A DNA stretch of 34,722 nt from positions 1 to 34,722 of the forward strand of contig JAMPEM010000020.1 of assembly GCA_023665145.1 (NCBI GenBank). Direction: 5' to 3'. This DNA comes from Bacteroides sp. (GTDB taxonomy: Bacteria; Bacteroidota; Bacteroidia; Bacteroidales; Muribaculaceae). Under the pieces are notes generated by a model. It worked only from the letters and a program-made list of their open reading frames with translations. It was not told the DNA's origin and searched no databases. Shown here in pieces: positions 15,605 through 23,947 of the stretch; the stretch's first letter is position 1, and every line of letters starts with the position of its first letter. The translations under genes were made by a program, and so were the position numbers.

Positions 15605-17299
15605 ATGAAAAAACATAATATTATTAAAGGCGCTCTCGGAGTGATTCTTGCAGGCATGATGACTTCTTGTGCCTCCGACTATCTCGACATCGCCCCCAAG
15701 ACCTCGCTTGATGCCGGTGTCGCTTCTACCAACGTAGAAGGTGCTGAACTGTCACTCTACGGTACTTGCGCATCAATGTACGCCCAGTGGTCTAACTTCG
15801 AATCTTATTTCGCTTTCAACGGTGAATCGTCTTACCTCCAGATGTATGGTGAAATCCCCGGGTCTGACCTCTATGCTTGGCAGTGGGGTGCACGTACACG
15901 TACCTTCGCCCTAAACTGGGAAGCTCAGACCAATACCGACTCCTGGATTCCATTGCTCGCCTGGATTTATAACTATACACTTATAGGACAGGCTAACAAT
16001 GTCCTCGTAAACATTGAACACGCTGAAGGAGATGCTTCTAAACGCGACCTTATCCGTGCGCAATTCCTCACAATTCGTGCTCATGCATACCACCACCTGC
16101 TTCAATGCTTTGCTCCCCGTTGGGTAGACAGCAAAGAGGGTGAAGTGAAATGCTTAGTGCTCCGTACCACACCCGATACCGGTGACTCCCCGCTCGTTTC
16201 TATGAATACAATTCTCGATCAGATTTACAGCGACCTTAATACCGCTATTGAACTGTATGAGTCTTGTGGCTTGGATCGTACTTACAAATGGGAACCCAAC
16301 CTTGGCGTGGCTAAAGGTATATACGCCCGTACAGCGCTTCTTAAAAATGACTTCAAGACCGCTCAGGCTATGGCTCACGATGCTCGCAACGGTTATAATC
16401 TGATGTCATATAACGATTACAAGTCAGGCTTCTGTCTGGCCAACTCTGAATATATGTGGAACAATGATCCTTCTCCCGATCAGATTTACTACTTCGCATT
16501 CGGTAGCTGGTATGCTGTAAACGGCCCGTATAACTGTGTCCTCGGTTGGGGTACTTCAGCTATTAACTATGACCTCTTCCGTCAGATTCCCGATGGCGGT
16601 GGTGACAACGTTTACAAGGATCTCTTCCTTAATCCAGATATGAGACTTATGCCGGGTATCACCCGCTCAATGTTCTGGGATGAGGATTATGTTGACCCGT
16701 CTAACATGAACATGAATGGTAAGGTGCAGAAGATGAATACATTCCTTGTTTCTGTAAACAATACTCATAAACCCGCTGTAGGTTCTTCATGGCCTAATGC
16801 GAATAGTGCTACTTCCGAAACTTCTTCAGGTACTAAAATTCCCATCAACTTTGGTTGCCAGTATAAATTCTGGGGTACTGACGAGTTCGGTTCCGGCATA
16901 TTCCCTTATATGCGTGCTTCTGAGCTTCTTCTTACTGAAGCTGAATCTGCCTATATGAATGGTGATTTAAATACTGCTAAGAACCTTATCAACCAGCTCG
17001 CTGAAAAACGCGTACCCGGCTACACTTGCACAAAATCCGGTGAAGACTTGCTCAATGAGATTCGCGTATGGCGTCGTATAGAGCTTTGGGGCGAAGGCCA
17101 CTCATGGTTCGACCTCAAACGTTGGAATCTGCCCTTCGAACGTAGACCTTGGGTAGCAGGTGACGAGACTTCCAACAATATTCCTCAGGTATATGCAGTG
17201 AAGTTTGATCAGAGCTACAACCACGGATGGCGTTATGCAATTCCGCGTAGTGAGACAAACTATAACCGTGCTATCGGACTTTCTGATCTCGGTTATTAA
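15605..17299 (+). CDS. RagB/SusD family nutrient uptake outer membrane lipoprotein
   Basis: Surface lipoprotein that forms the lid over SusC and binds the ligand. 564 residues from ATG 15605; the frame opens at TTG 15596, but the ATG precedes a clean lipoprotein signal peptide ending MMTSC (Cys22). The fold is the TPR-like SusD type, with a typical C-terminal region (RASELLLTEAES, then WRRIELWGEGHSWFDLKRW). It shares the codon style of SusC and is followed by a strong terminator at 17350-17379, so susC-susD form a two-gene operon without linked hydrolases, unlike a full starch or glycan utilisation locus. Confidence 0.93.
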   Translation: MKKHNIIKGALGVILAGMMTSCASDYLDIAPKTSLDAGVASTNVEGAELSLYGTCASMYAQWSNFESYFAFNGESSYLQMYGEIPGSDLYAWQWGARTRTFALNWEAQTNTDSWIPLLAWIYNYTLIGQANNVLVNIEHAEGDASKRDLIRAQFLTIRAHAYHHLLQCFAPRWVDSKEGEVKCLVLRTTPDTGDSPLVSMNTILDQIYSDLNTAIELYESCGLDRTYKWEPNLGVAKGIYARTALLKNDFKTAQAMAHDARNGYNLMSYNDYKSGFCLANSEYMWNNDPSPDQIYYFAFGSWYAVNGPYNCVLGWGTSAINYDLFRQIPDGGGDNVYKDLFLNPDMRLMPGITRSMFWDEDYVDPSNMNMNGKVQKMNTFLVSVNNTHKPAVGSSWPNANSATSETSSGTKIPINFGCQYKFWGTDEFGSGIFPYMRASELLLTEAESAYMNGDLNTAKNLINQLAEKRVPGYTCTKSGEDLLNEIRVWRRIELWGEGHSWFDLKRWNLPFERRPWVAGDETSNNIPQVYAVKFDQSYNHGWRYAIPRSETNYNRAIGLSDLGY

Positions 17300-17349
17300 T
17301 CCACACTACATAATGTGACTTGAAATCTATTTCTGTCACATAAAAATAG

Positions 17350-17379
17350 AATCGGTGCAGAATAGTTCCTGCACCGATT
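17350..17379 (+). terminator. Rho-independent terminator after susD
   Basis: AATCGGTGCAG (17350-17360) pairs with CTGCACCGATT (17369-17379) around an 8-nt loop, followed by TTTATTT. This is a classic intrinsic terminator. Confidence 0.85.
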
Positions 17380-17738
17380 TTATTTCCGGTAGTTTGTTTT
17401 AATGTTAACATTTTTTATGCAAAAAAATTTGGTGATACTCTTGTGTAATCCAAAAAAAAATATGAACTTTGCGTTTGGAAAGTAGATTAAATAATGGCTC
17501 TGAATCCATTGGTGGTGACATTATTCAAGCAAATATACCTTGAAGAATTTCATAAATGATGTTCAAAGTGGCAAAATGTTAATTTTGATACTTAATTTTA
17601 GCGAATTTCTGTCAATGAGATTTTACAAATGTAAGCACCTTGATTGAGTCTATTTGATTTAAAGATTGTTAACCTATTGTTCCAAGCAACCAAACAGATT
17701 AGAATAAACAAAAAATAACTAAATTAATTCAACAGACA
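17380..17738 (+). other. Non-coding leader before the T9SS cargo gene
   Basis: About 360 bp of A/T-rich sequence without a gene. It holds the promoter candidate at 17441-17471, leaving a leader of about 260 nt, and a second -7-like TAATTTTG at 17580-17587 without a matching upstream box. I see no strong hairpin in it. Confidence 0.5.
17441..17471 (+). promoter_or_regulatory. Candidate promoter of the T9SS cargo gene
   Basis: TTGT (17441-17444), exactly 19 nt, GAACTTTG (17464-17471). The spacing is perfect and the -7 box has one mismatch to TAnnTTTG. Confidence 0.5.
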
Positions 17739-19505
17739 ATGAAAAAGTTTTACGCTCTTTTCGCAAGTGCCCTTGTTGCTGCATCTGCTTTTGCTGCACC
17801 CAAGGACCTTATGAATTGCAAAGCTACCTTGTCGCCCGAAGGCGCAAGACAGCTCCATGAAACAGCGCTGCGCTATGCCCCCAACGGCAATTTTGTAGTG
17901 CCTGAAGAAAATGTGCTCGCTACCAGAGAATATGAAATCAATGGTTTGATTTACACCCTCCGCTTCGTTCACGAAGAGGAGAATGATTGGTGGAAAGTGC
18001 TTACATTCAACAATGACAAAGGTGAAGTGGTAGATGCAGAGTCTATAGCTGATTATCCCTTTGTTAATGTGATGGTACTCCTCTCATGTTACGACAGTTC
18101 AAAAGGTGGTACAAACACTCTTTACCTTCCATTCTATACTGTATGGCCCACAGTTTATACACATTCACAGCGTTTCGAAATCGACGCAAGCTTCCCCGAA
18201 GAGGACTATGATTACAGCGTTGCAGGTCTCGCAGCCCTTGCTCAAGGAAAGGCTTTGGGATATTGCAACAAATTCAAGGAATGTGAAAACCTTGGCCCCG
18301 GCATGTTCCAACCGAATCCCTACTTGACTTCTGATGGTAAAGGTTATGAAGCATACGTTATCATGTCCGGTGATCTTTGCACTCAAATAGCCGGTGTGGA
18401 ATATAAATTTCAGGATTTCACTAACGTTACTACTTATCAAGATGCAAATAATATAATGGAATATGAGGTTCGTGATTATGATGATCAGACACACGAAATC
18501 AATTTCTATTATAACTGTCCTTTGATTTATAACAAAACAGCCAACACCACTGGTAAACAATCTGTTAGAATCGTTTACAATGGTGTATGCCGTACTGACT
18601 TCGAGCCTACCAATCTCGAATACACTATCCATGACCTTCACATCTTCAACACAGGTGTTAAGAAAGATACTGATAAAGATAATCCCTATTCAGAACCTTG
18701 GGGACCTCTTACTCGCTACTACATGTATGGAGCCCTCAACGAATATCTTAATATAAACTATCCCGCTGATATGACTGACTTCAGCCAGGAATTGGTTGGA
18801 TTTATGTTTAAAGAGGATACTGCACCTGCCATTCAGCTCAGCCCGATCGGTCAGTCAATGTTGTATGGTGCACTCTATTCAGCAGCTGACAGCAAAACCT
18901 TTGAGAATCAGCAATGGTCAATGCTTACTCCCGGATACACCTACAACAAGGATTATCAAACTTTCTTCCAGACTATGTATCCTGTAGCCGGATCTTGTAT
19001 TCCCAGCTATCGTGTAGCTGCACTTTATGATGATGGCACTATGGGACCTATCATTGATGAGATGTATCCTGAAGTGGATGGTCTTACTTGCTACTACCAG
19101 AGCGATAACGAAGCTCCTATGGAGGGTACTTTAATCAAGAGCAACACTACTAAAGGTTTTGAGATTAACGGCTTGGATATGTTCAGAAATCGCGTAGACT
19201 TCACATATCAAGGTAATATCAAATTCCACGGTGACCCGAAAAATGCTGCTGCATATACCGAAGTTTCAGCAATGGGTGAAAATGACAACGTAGAAACCGT
19301 AGCGGTAGAAAATGCTTCTATTCTCGTTCAAGATGGCGTGGTTTACGTTAATGCTACCGCAGATACTTCTGTAGCTGTTTACGCTGTAAACGGTACTCTC
19401 GTTAAGGCTCTCGAACTCAAAGCAGGTGAGAATACCGCAATTGAGCTTGGTAACGGTATTTATATCGTTAAAGCCGGTAATGATGTTAAGAAAGTAGTGC
19501 TCTAA
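17739..19505 (+). CDS. Secreted protein with T9SS type-A C-terminal sorting domain
   Basis: 588 residues. A signal peptide ends near AFA-AP. The C-terminal 75 or so residues read as a type-A T9SS sorting domain: strands VVYVNA, VAVYAVNGTLVKALEL, the turn GNGIYIVKAG, and the terminal KKVVL. Such domains route cargo through the outer-membrane translocon and are removed on attachment or release; PorV, encoded at 28991-30214, is the shuttle for them. The central 490 residues belong to no family I recognise; they are rich in Tyr, Asn, Asp and several Cys, with no visible protease or glycosidase motif. The gene is monocistronic, with a leader of about 260 nt and a terminator at 19528-19561. Confidence 0.8.
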   Translation: MKKFYALFASALVAASAFAAPKDLMNCKATLSPEGARQLHETALRYAPNGNFVVPEENVLATREYEINGLIYTLRFVHEEENDWWKVLTFNNDKGEVVDAESIADYPFVNVMVLLSCYDSSKGGTNTLYLPFYTVWPTVYTHSQRFEIDASFPEEDYDYSVAGLAALAQGKALGYCNKFKECENLGPGMFQPNPYLTSDGKGYEAYVIMSGDLCTQIAGVEYKFQDFTNVTTYQDANNIMEYEVRDYDDQTHEINFYYNCPLIYNKTANTTGKQSVRIVYNGVCRTDFEPTNLEYTIHDLHIFNTGVKKDTDKDNPYSEPWGPLTRYYMYGALNEYLNINYPADMTDFSQELVGFMFKEDTAPAIQLSPIGQSMLYGALYSAADSKTFENQQWSMLTPGYTYNKDYQTFFQTMYPVAGSCIPSYRVAALYDDGTMGPIIDEMYPEVDGLTCYYQSDNEAPMEGTLIKSNTTKGFEINGLDMFRNRVDFTYQGNIKFHGDPKNAAAYTEVSAMGENDNVETVAVENASILVQDGVVYVNATADTSVAVYAVNGTLVKALELKAGENTAIELGNGIYIVKAGNDVKKVVL

Positions 19506-19527
19506 GCCAGCACTTATTTTAAATATC

Positions 19528-19561
19528 GACACTCCGCTATACTTAAGTATTGCGGAGTGTC
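19528..19561 (+). terminator. Rho-independent terminator after the T9SS cargo gene
   Basis: GACACTCCGC (19528-19537) pairs with GCGGAGTGTC (19552-19561). The loop itself contains the palindrome ATACTTAAGTAT. A short T-rich run (CGTCTTTAT) follows. Confidence 0.75.
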
Positions 19562-19643
19562 CGTCTTTATATAAGAGTATTTAAAATGTTTTATGATTAT
19601 ACAAATTTTGCTAAATAACCTCAAAATATATTTTAGAATATAT

Positions 19644-19674
19644 TTTGAAATATAAGAAAAAAATATTAATTTTG
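19644..19674 (+). promoter_or_regulatory. Promoter of the first beta-barrel gene
   Basis: TTTG (19644-19647), exactly 19 nt, TAATTTTG (19667-19674): a perfect Bacteroidota promoter, about 48 nt before the start at 19723. Confidence 0.75.
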
Positions 19675-19722
19675 TGGCATGACGATGGTCATGATTGATG
19701 TATATAAACTAAAACTGACAAT

Positions 19723-20349
19723 ATGAAAAAAATTACAAAAGTACTGATAGCGTGCCTCATGGTGCTATTGTGTACCGGAACAGCTGCGGCACAATTCAAG
19801 TTCGGTATTAAAGCCGGTGTCAATGTCAATAAAATGAGTCTTAACAAACATGTATTTGATGCTGACAATGGTTGTGGTTTTACCGGTGGTCTTATGGCAG
19901 AGTTTACAGTGCCTGTAATCGGGATATGTCTTGATGCCTCTGTGATGTACACTCGTATGAACACTCAGTTCGAAACACCTTCGGGTTCTACCGAGGATGT
20001 CTCCGGAAATCTTGATGGTAAAATAGGCAAAAATTTCCTTGAGATTCCTATTAATCTTAAATATAAATTCGGACTCCCTGTTGTCGGTTCATTTCTTAAG
20101 CCTTATTTATTCACCGGCCCGAGCTTTGCTATTAAGCTTGATAAAAATTCATTGGATGCAATCCGAACTAAGAGTTGCCAGACAGCGTGGAACATAGGTC
20201 TTGGTGTTGAACTTGTAAATCATCTCCAAGTCAGCGCCGGATATGGATTTGGTATGAACAATGTCTTTAAGAAAGTGGGCGGAATTAATCCCGATGAGAT
20301 AAAAGCAAAAAATAACTATTGGACAATTACAGCCGCTTATCTTTTCTGA
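19723..20349 (+). CDS. Outer membrane beta-barrel protein (porin family)
   Basis: 208 residues: signal peptide ending AAA-QF, then alternating strands typical of small 8-stranded barrels (FGIKAGVNVN, GGLMAEFTVPV, LEIPINLKYKF, LGVELVNHLQVSAGYGFGM) and a C-terminal Phe (AAYLF). This is the OMP_b-brl_2 style common in Bacteroidota. It is related to the protein at 20706-21344 (shared patterns G-V-N at the start, I-P-[IV]-N-L-[KR], and G-x-G-x-E-L near the end). Its own promoter and terminator make it monocistronic. Its function is unknown; the family includes adhesin-like and stability barrels. Confidence 0.85.
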   Translation: MKKITKVLIACLMVLLCTGTAAAQFKFGIKAGVNVNKMSLNKHVFDADNGCGFTGGLMAEFTVPVIGICLDASVMYTRMNTQFETPSGSTEDVSGNLDGKIGKNFLEIPINLKYKFGLPVVGSFLKPYLFTGPSFAIKLDKNSLDAIRTKSCQTAWNIGLGVELVNHLQVSAGYGFGMNNVFKKVGGINPDEIKAKNNYWTITAAYLF

Positions 20350-20373
20350 CAAGAAAATACGACTAACCTACAT

Positions 20374-20409
20374 CGGTCGGCAGCAAAGCGAGATGCTTGC
20401 TGCCGACCG
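20374..20409 (+). terminator. Strong rho-independent terminator
   Basis: CGGTCGGCAGCAA (20374-20386) pairs with TTGCTGCCGACCG (20397-20409): a 13-bp GC-rich stem followed by CCTCACTTTTTATTATT. It ends the first beta-barrel gene. Confidence 0.88.
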
Positions 20410-20426
20410 CCTCACTTTTTATTATT

Positions 20427-20636
20427 AGAAGTCGTTAAAAATAAATGTTACTCAAGTTTCGCAAGCTTTTACCTGCGAAAAGTTATGAATTTGAGGTTGC
20501 AAAATTAGAGAATGGTTGAAATGCTTATCTTAATTTTACACTACGACGTTCCATAAACCATAAGCTATAAACTATAAACCTCAAGTTTGTCAAGTTGCGA
20601 AGTAACCTGACAAACTTGATTTATTAAACAACCTTT
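20427..20636. repeat. Repeat cluster with imperfect terminal inverted repeats
   Basis: About 210 bp between the two beta-barrel genes, with no gene. The left end (20427-20449) is a copy of the AGAGGTTGTTTAAAAATAAA motif; the right end (about 20622-20636) holds the same core inverted (TTAAACAACCT). Inside lie a palindrome at 20451-20490 resembling the one at 10631-10666, a short ATAAAC-type tandem array, and a hairpin at 20581-20619 (TCAAGTTTGTCA pairing with TGACAAACTTGA). It resembles a small non-autonomous (MITE-like) element or an accumulation of intergenic repeats. No transposase and no clear target duplication were seen. Confidence 0.45.
20551..20580. repeat. Short degenerate tandem repeat (ATAAAC type)
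   Basis: About four units of 7-8 nt (CATAAAC, CATAAGC, TATAAAC, TATAAAC). It has no spacers and is too short for a CRISPR array. Confidence 0.5.
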
Positions 20637-20643
20637 AAATATT

Positions 20644-20674
20644 ATTGTTATTTCATTTTAATTTTGTAATTTTG
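20644..20674 (+). promoter_or_regulatory. Promoter of the second beta-barrel gene
   Basis: ATTG (20644-20647), 19 nt, TAATTTTG (20667-20674). A second, identical -7 box lies directly before it (20659-20666) without a good upstream partner. The start codon is at 20706. Confidence 0.6.
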
Positions 20675-20705
20675 TGTTCAATATAATCTTTTATTAATTC
20701 TTTCT

Positions 20706-21344
20706 ATGAAATTAAATATTGTAGCATCTAAATACAGAATTGTCATTGTGGCAATTATGATTATTTTAGGCATAAGTTCCCTTAATGCTGAATTGCGTTG
20801 GGGGCCTACAGCAGGAGTAAACTTTTATGATTTCCATTGGAAACAAAAAGATATCCTCCCAACAGATGCTACTACAGGTTTTAATGCCGGTGTGATGGGC
20901 GAAATTATGATACCGGGTATAGGATTTGGTGTGGATTTCGCTCTTAAATACAATATGCATGGGGCTAAAATGCATTTTGGTGACAAGCAAGTATGGGCTT
21001 CTGATAATTATGGCACTGAGACTTGCACACTCCATACAATTCAGATACCGGTAAATCTCCGTTTTAAATGGACACGCATGAGTGGTTTCGAGGATTACCT
21101 CGCACCATTTGTCTTTGGCGGACCGGTTTTTAACATTACAGTGGCTCACAGTGATGTCAAACCCCTCGAATACCCTCGAGGATGCTTTGGACTACAGGCA
21201 GGACTCGGTTTTGAACTCTTTAAACGCTTTCAAATCAGTGGTAGTTATTATTGGGGTATGACATACGAATTGCGTACACGTAAGCTTGACAATTTCTCAG
21301 CCAAGCCAAGAGGATTTTCTGCCAACGTCACATATCTCTTCTGA
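20706..21344 (+). CDS. Outer membrane beta-barrel protein (porin family), second copy
   Basis: 212 residues with an N-terminal signal segment (about 1-28, ending LNA-EL), then barrel strands (WGPTAGVNFYDF, GVMGEIMIPGIGFGVDFAL, IQIPVNLRFKW, GLGFELFKRFQISGSYYWGM) and a terminal Phe (VTYLF). It is the diverged paralog of the preceding barrel gene; the two are separated by a repeat-rich spacer and have separate promoters, so this looks like an old tandem duplication. It ends 54 nt before priA. Its function is unknown. Confidence 0.83.
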   Translation: MKLNIVASKYRIVIVAIMIILGISSLNAELRWGPTAGVNFYDFHWKQKDILPTDATTGFNAGVMGEIMIPGIGFGVDFALKYNMHGAKMHFGDKQVWASDNYGTETCTLHTIQIPVNLRFKWTRMSGFEDYLAPFVFGGPVFNITVAHSDVKPLEYPRGCFGLQAGLGFELFKRFQISGSYYWGMTYELRTRKLDNFSAKPRGFSANVTYLF

Positions 21345-21398
21345 CAAAATATTTTGCTTTGGTCGACTAAGCTTTCCTCTTGACAAACTCTTCAAAAT

Positions 21399-23870
21399 TT
21401 GGGATTCGTAGAAGTCATCCTCCCTTTGCCGCTTCCCGGCACTTTCACTTATTCACTGCCTCCGGACCTTACTCAAAAGGTGGAGGTGGGTATGAGGGTA
21501 TATGTCCAATTTGGTAAGCGGAAATATTATACCGGAATTATCGACGAAATTCACGACCGCGAACCACGGAACTATGAGGTAAAACCCATAATGGCACTCT
21601 TGGACAATCGTCCTACCGTGCGTTATCCTCAACGCAAAATTTGGAATTGGATAGCTGATTATTACCTATGTACTGTTGGCGATGTATTTAAGGCAGCAGT
21701 TCCTTCAGGACTAAAAATAGAGAGCGAAACATACGTTTCACTAAATAAGGATTATGAACCTGTCGCGGAGTGTAAATTGAGTGAAGCTGATGCCGAAATA
21801 ATCACTGTGTTGGAACATTCCGGACGGCAAAGACTTGAGCAATTAAGCAAAATTCTGCAAATAAAAGGTCTCGGTGCTAAAGTGTGCCGATTGATGGAAA
21901 AAGGTATTCTCCGGATTGACGAAAATGCAGTGGAGAGATATAAACCCAAAAAAGAAGTTTGTTTAAAGCTTAATGCTCAACGTGGCGACAACGATAAAAT
22001 CCATGAATTCTTCGATTTGGTGACCCGCAGTGCCAGACAGCAGAAAGCTCTTGTGGCATATCTTGACAAATCAAGATGGCTGGTCCCCAATTCCGAGCTT
22101 ACCGAAGTTACCAAAAAAGAGATTTGTGAACTTGAAGGAATTAATCCCGGTATTGTAAAAGCACTCGTTGTAAAAGGGATTTTTGAGGAATATTGCAGAG
22201 TACAAAACAGATTTGATCGTATGTCGGGTAACGGAAAAGTGAATCTTCACCCCCTTTCCGACGCTCAGAGTGTAGCTTTGAGTCAGGTACATCAAAGTAT
22301 GCTCAGTTACGGAGTCACGTTGCTTCACGGTGTGACCGGCAGCGGAAAGACTGAAATCTATTCACACCTTATGCAGGAAGCTTTGCAAAATGGCAAACAA
22401 GTACTATATCTCGTTCCGGAAATTTCCCTTACAACCCAGCTCACAGACCGACTCAGAAGAATATTCGGAGAAAAACTCCTTGTATATCATTCAAAATTCA
22501 GCGATAGCGAACGTGTCGATATTTGGAACAGAGTACTGGAAAGTTCTGAACCAATGATTGTGCTCGGAGTAAGAAGTTCCGTATTCTTGCCCTTTTATCA
22601 CCTTGGCCTTGTAATTGTAGACGAAGAGCATGAAGCGAGCTATAAGCAATACGACCCGGCACCACGATATAATGCCCGCGATGCTGCAATTGTGCTTGCT
22701 TCCATGCATGGAGCCAAAACTCTGCTCGGATCTGCTACACCCTCTATAGAAACATATTTCAAGGCAAAAAACGGCAAATATGGTTTCGTTCAAATTACAG
22801 AACGGTTTGGAAATGCCGCGCTCCCGCAAGTGGAGATTGTGGATATGAAGAATCAAAGAAAGCGTAAGGTCAACAAGGGTATTTTATCAGAACCGTTGCG
22901 CATCACCACCCTCAAGGCTCTCAAAGAAGGGAAACAAGGGATTATGTTCCAGAATCGCCGCGGATTTGCCCCATACGTAATATGTAAGGAGTGTGGATGG
23001 ACACCCAAATGTGTAAACTGCGATGTATCTCTCGTTTTTCACAAACACAATAACGAACTCAAATGCCATTATTGCGGTTACACAGTTATCCCCTCAAATA
23101 TTTGTCCTGCTTGTGGATTAAACGGCATAGAGATATATGGATATGGCACTGAAAGAATAGCCGATGAACTCCATAAGGAGTTTGAGGGGTATCGTGTATC
23201 TCGTATGGATCTTGACACCACAAGAAACAAAGATTCATATCAGGAAATCATCGAGGAATTTTCACGACAGGAAACTGATATTCTCGTCGGAACACAGATG
23301 GTGACAAAGGGTCTTGATTTTGGCAAGGTAAGTGTGGTGGGTGTCCTCAATGCCGATACAATCCTTAATTTTCCCGATTTTCGCAGCGGTGAACGAGCTT
23401 TCAATATGCTTGAACAGGTAAGTGGCAGGGCCGGAAGACGAAGCGAAATACCCGGAAAGGTAATTATCCAAACTTCTGACCCGGAAAGTCAAATTCTCAG
23501 GTATGTCAAGGCACATGACTATGCCACTTATTACAAAGAACAGCTTGCCGACCGAAAAAAATTCATGTATCCACCTTTTACAAAAATAATCAACATCTAT
23601 CTGAAAAACAAAGATGAAAGAATAGTGGATTCACTCGCTGTTGATTATACCATGGCACTTAAAAATATCTTCGGGGAAAGAGTGCTTGGCCCGGAAAAAC
23701 CGTATGTTGGTCGTATCTCCACATGGTATTTACAAGGCATCATGCTTAAAGTGGAAGCCGGTGCATCTATGCTGAAAGTTAAAGATATACTGCGAAAACT
23801 CTATGTTAGCTTCGCAAGAGATACGAGAATGAAGACCTCTCAACTTTATTACGATGTAGATCCGGTATAA
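21399..23870 (+). CDS. priA: Primosomal protein N' (replication restart helicase PriA)
   Basis: 3'-5' superfamily 2 helicase that reloads the replisome at stalled forks. 823 residues: the N-terminal 3'-OH-binding domain starts FVEVILPLPLPGTFTYSLP; Walker A is GVTGSGKT (about 311-318); Walker B is DEEH (about 408-411); the zinc-binding region starts near 529 with C-x2-C pairs (CKECGWTPKCVNC, then CHYCGY and CPAC), inserted in the C-terminal helicase lobe as in the family. The start is TTG at 21399: an in-frame stop lies at 21381 and the first in-frame ATG is about 30 codons in, which would cut the N-terminal domain, so TTG (or another non-ATG codon) must be used. The call is firm. Confidence 0.95.
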   Translation: MGFVEVILPLPLPGTFTYSLPPDLTQKVEVGMRVYVQFGKRKYYTGIIDEIHDREPRNYEVKPIMALLDNRPTVRYPQRKIWNWIADYYLCTVGDVFKAAVPSGLKIESETYVSLNKDYEPVAECKLSEADAEIITVLEHSGRQRLEQLSKILQIKGLGAKVCRLMEKGILRIDENAVERYKPKKEVCLKLNAQRGDNDKIHEFFDLVTRSARQQKALVAYLDKSRWLVPNSELTEVTKKEICELEGINPGIVKALVVKGIFEEYCRVQNRFDRMSGNGKVNLHPLSDAQSVALSQVHQSMLSYGVTLLHGVTGSGKTEIYSHLMQEALQNGKQVLYLVPEISLTTQLTDRLRRIFGEKLLVYHSKFSDSERVDIWNRVLESSEPMIVLGVRSSVFLPFYHLGLVIVDEEHEASYKQYDPAPRYNARDAAIVLASMHGAKTLLGSATPSIETYFKAKNGKYGFVQITERFGNAALPQVEIVDMKNQRKRKVNKGILSEPLRITTLKALKEGKQGIMFQNRRGFAPYVICKECGWTPKCVNCDVSLVFHKHNNELKCHYCGYTVIPSNICPACGLNGIEIYGYGTERIADELHKEFEGYRVSRMDLDTTRNKDSYQEIIEEFSRQETDILVGTQMVTKGLDFGKVSVVGVLNADTILNFPDFRSGERAFNMLEQVSGRAGRRSEIPGKVIIQTSDPESQILRYVKAHDYATYYKEQLADRKKFMYPPFTKIINIYLKNKDERIVDSLAVDYTMALKNIFGERVLGPEKPYVGRISTWYLQGIMLKVEAGASMLKVKDILRKLYVSFARDTRMKTSQLYYDVDPV

Positions 23871-23947
23871 TCAATACAGAGGGGAATGAACCAATAGTGC
23901 CCCGAATGTGTTTTCATGTCAGATATTTCACTATAAAATTTCTGACT

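Noticed and set aside
18165..18641. Open frame of 158 codons on the minus strand
   Set aside because: Antisense to the T9SS cargo gene; no signal peptide or domain of its own.
20551..20580. CRISPR-like short repeats
   Set aside because: Units of 7-8 nt without spacers, and no cas genes; it is a degenerate tandem repeat.
20427..20636. Complete insertion sequence
   Set aside because: No transposase frame and only imperfect inverted ends; listed as a repeat cluster.
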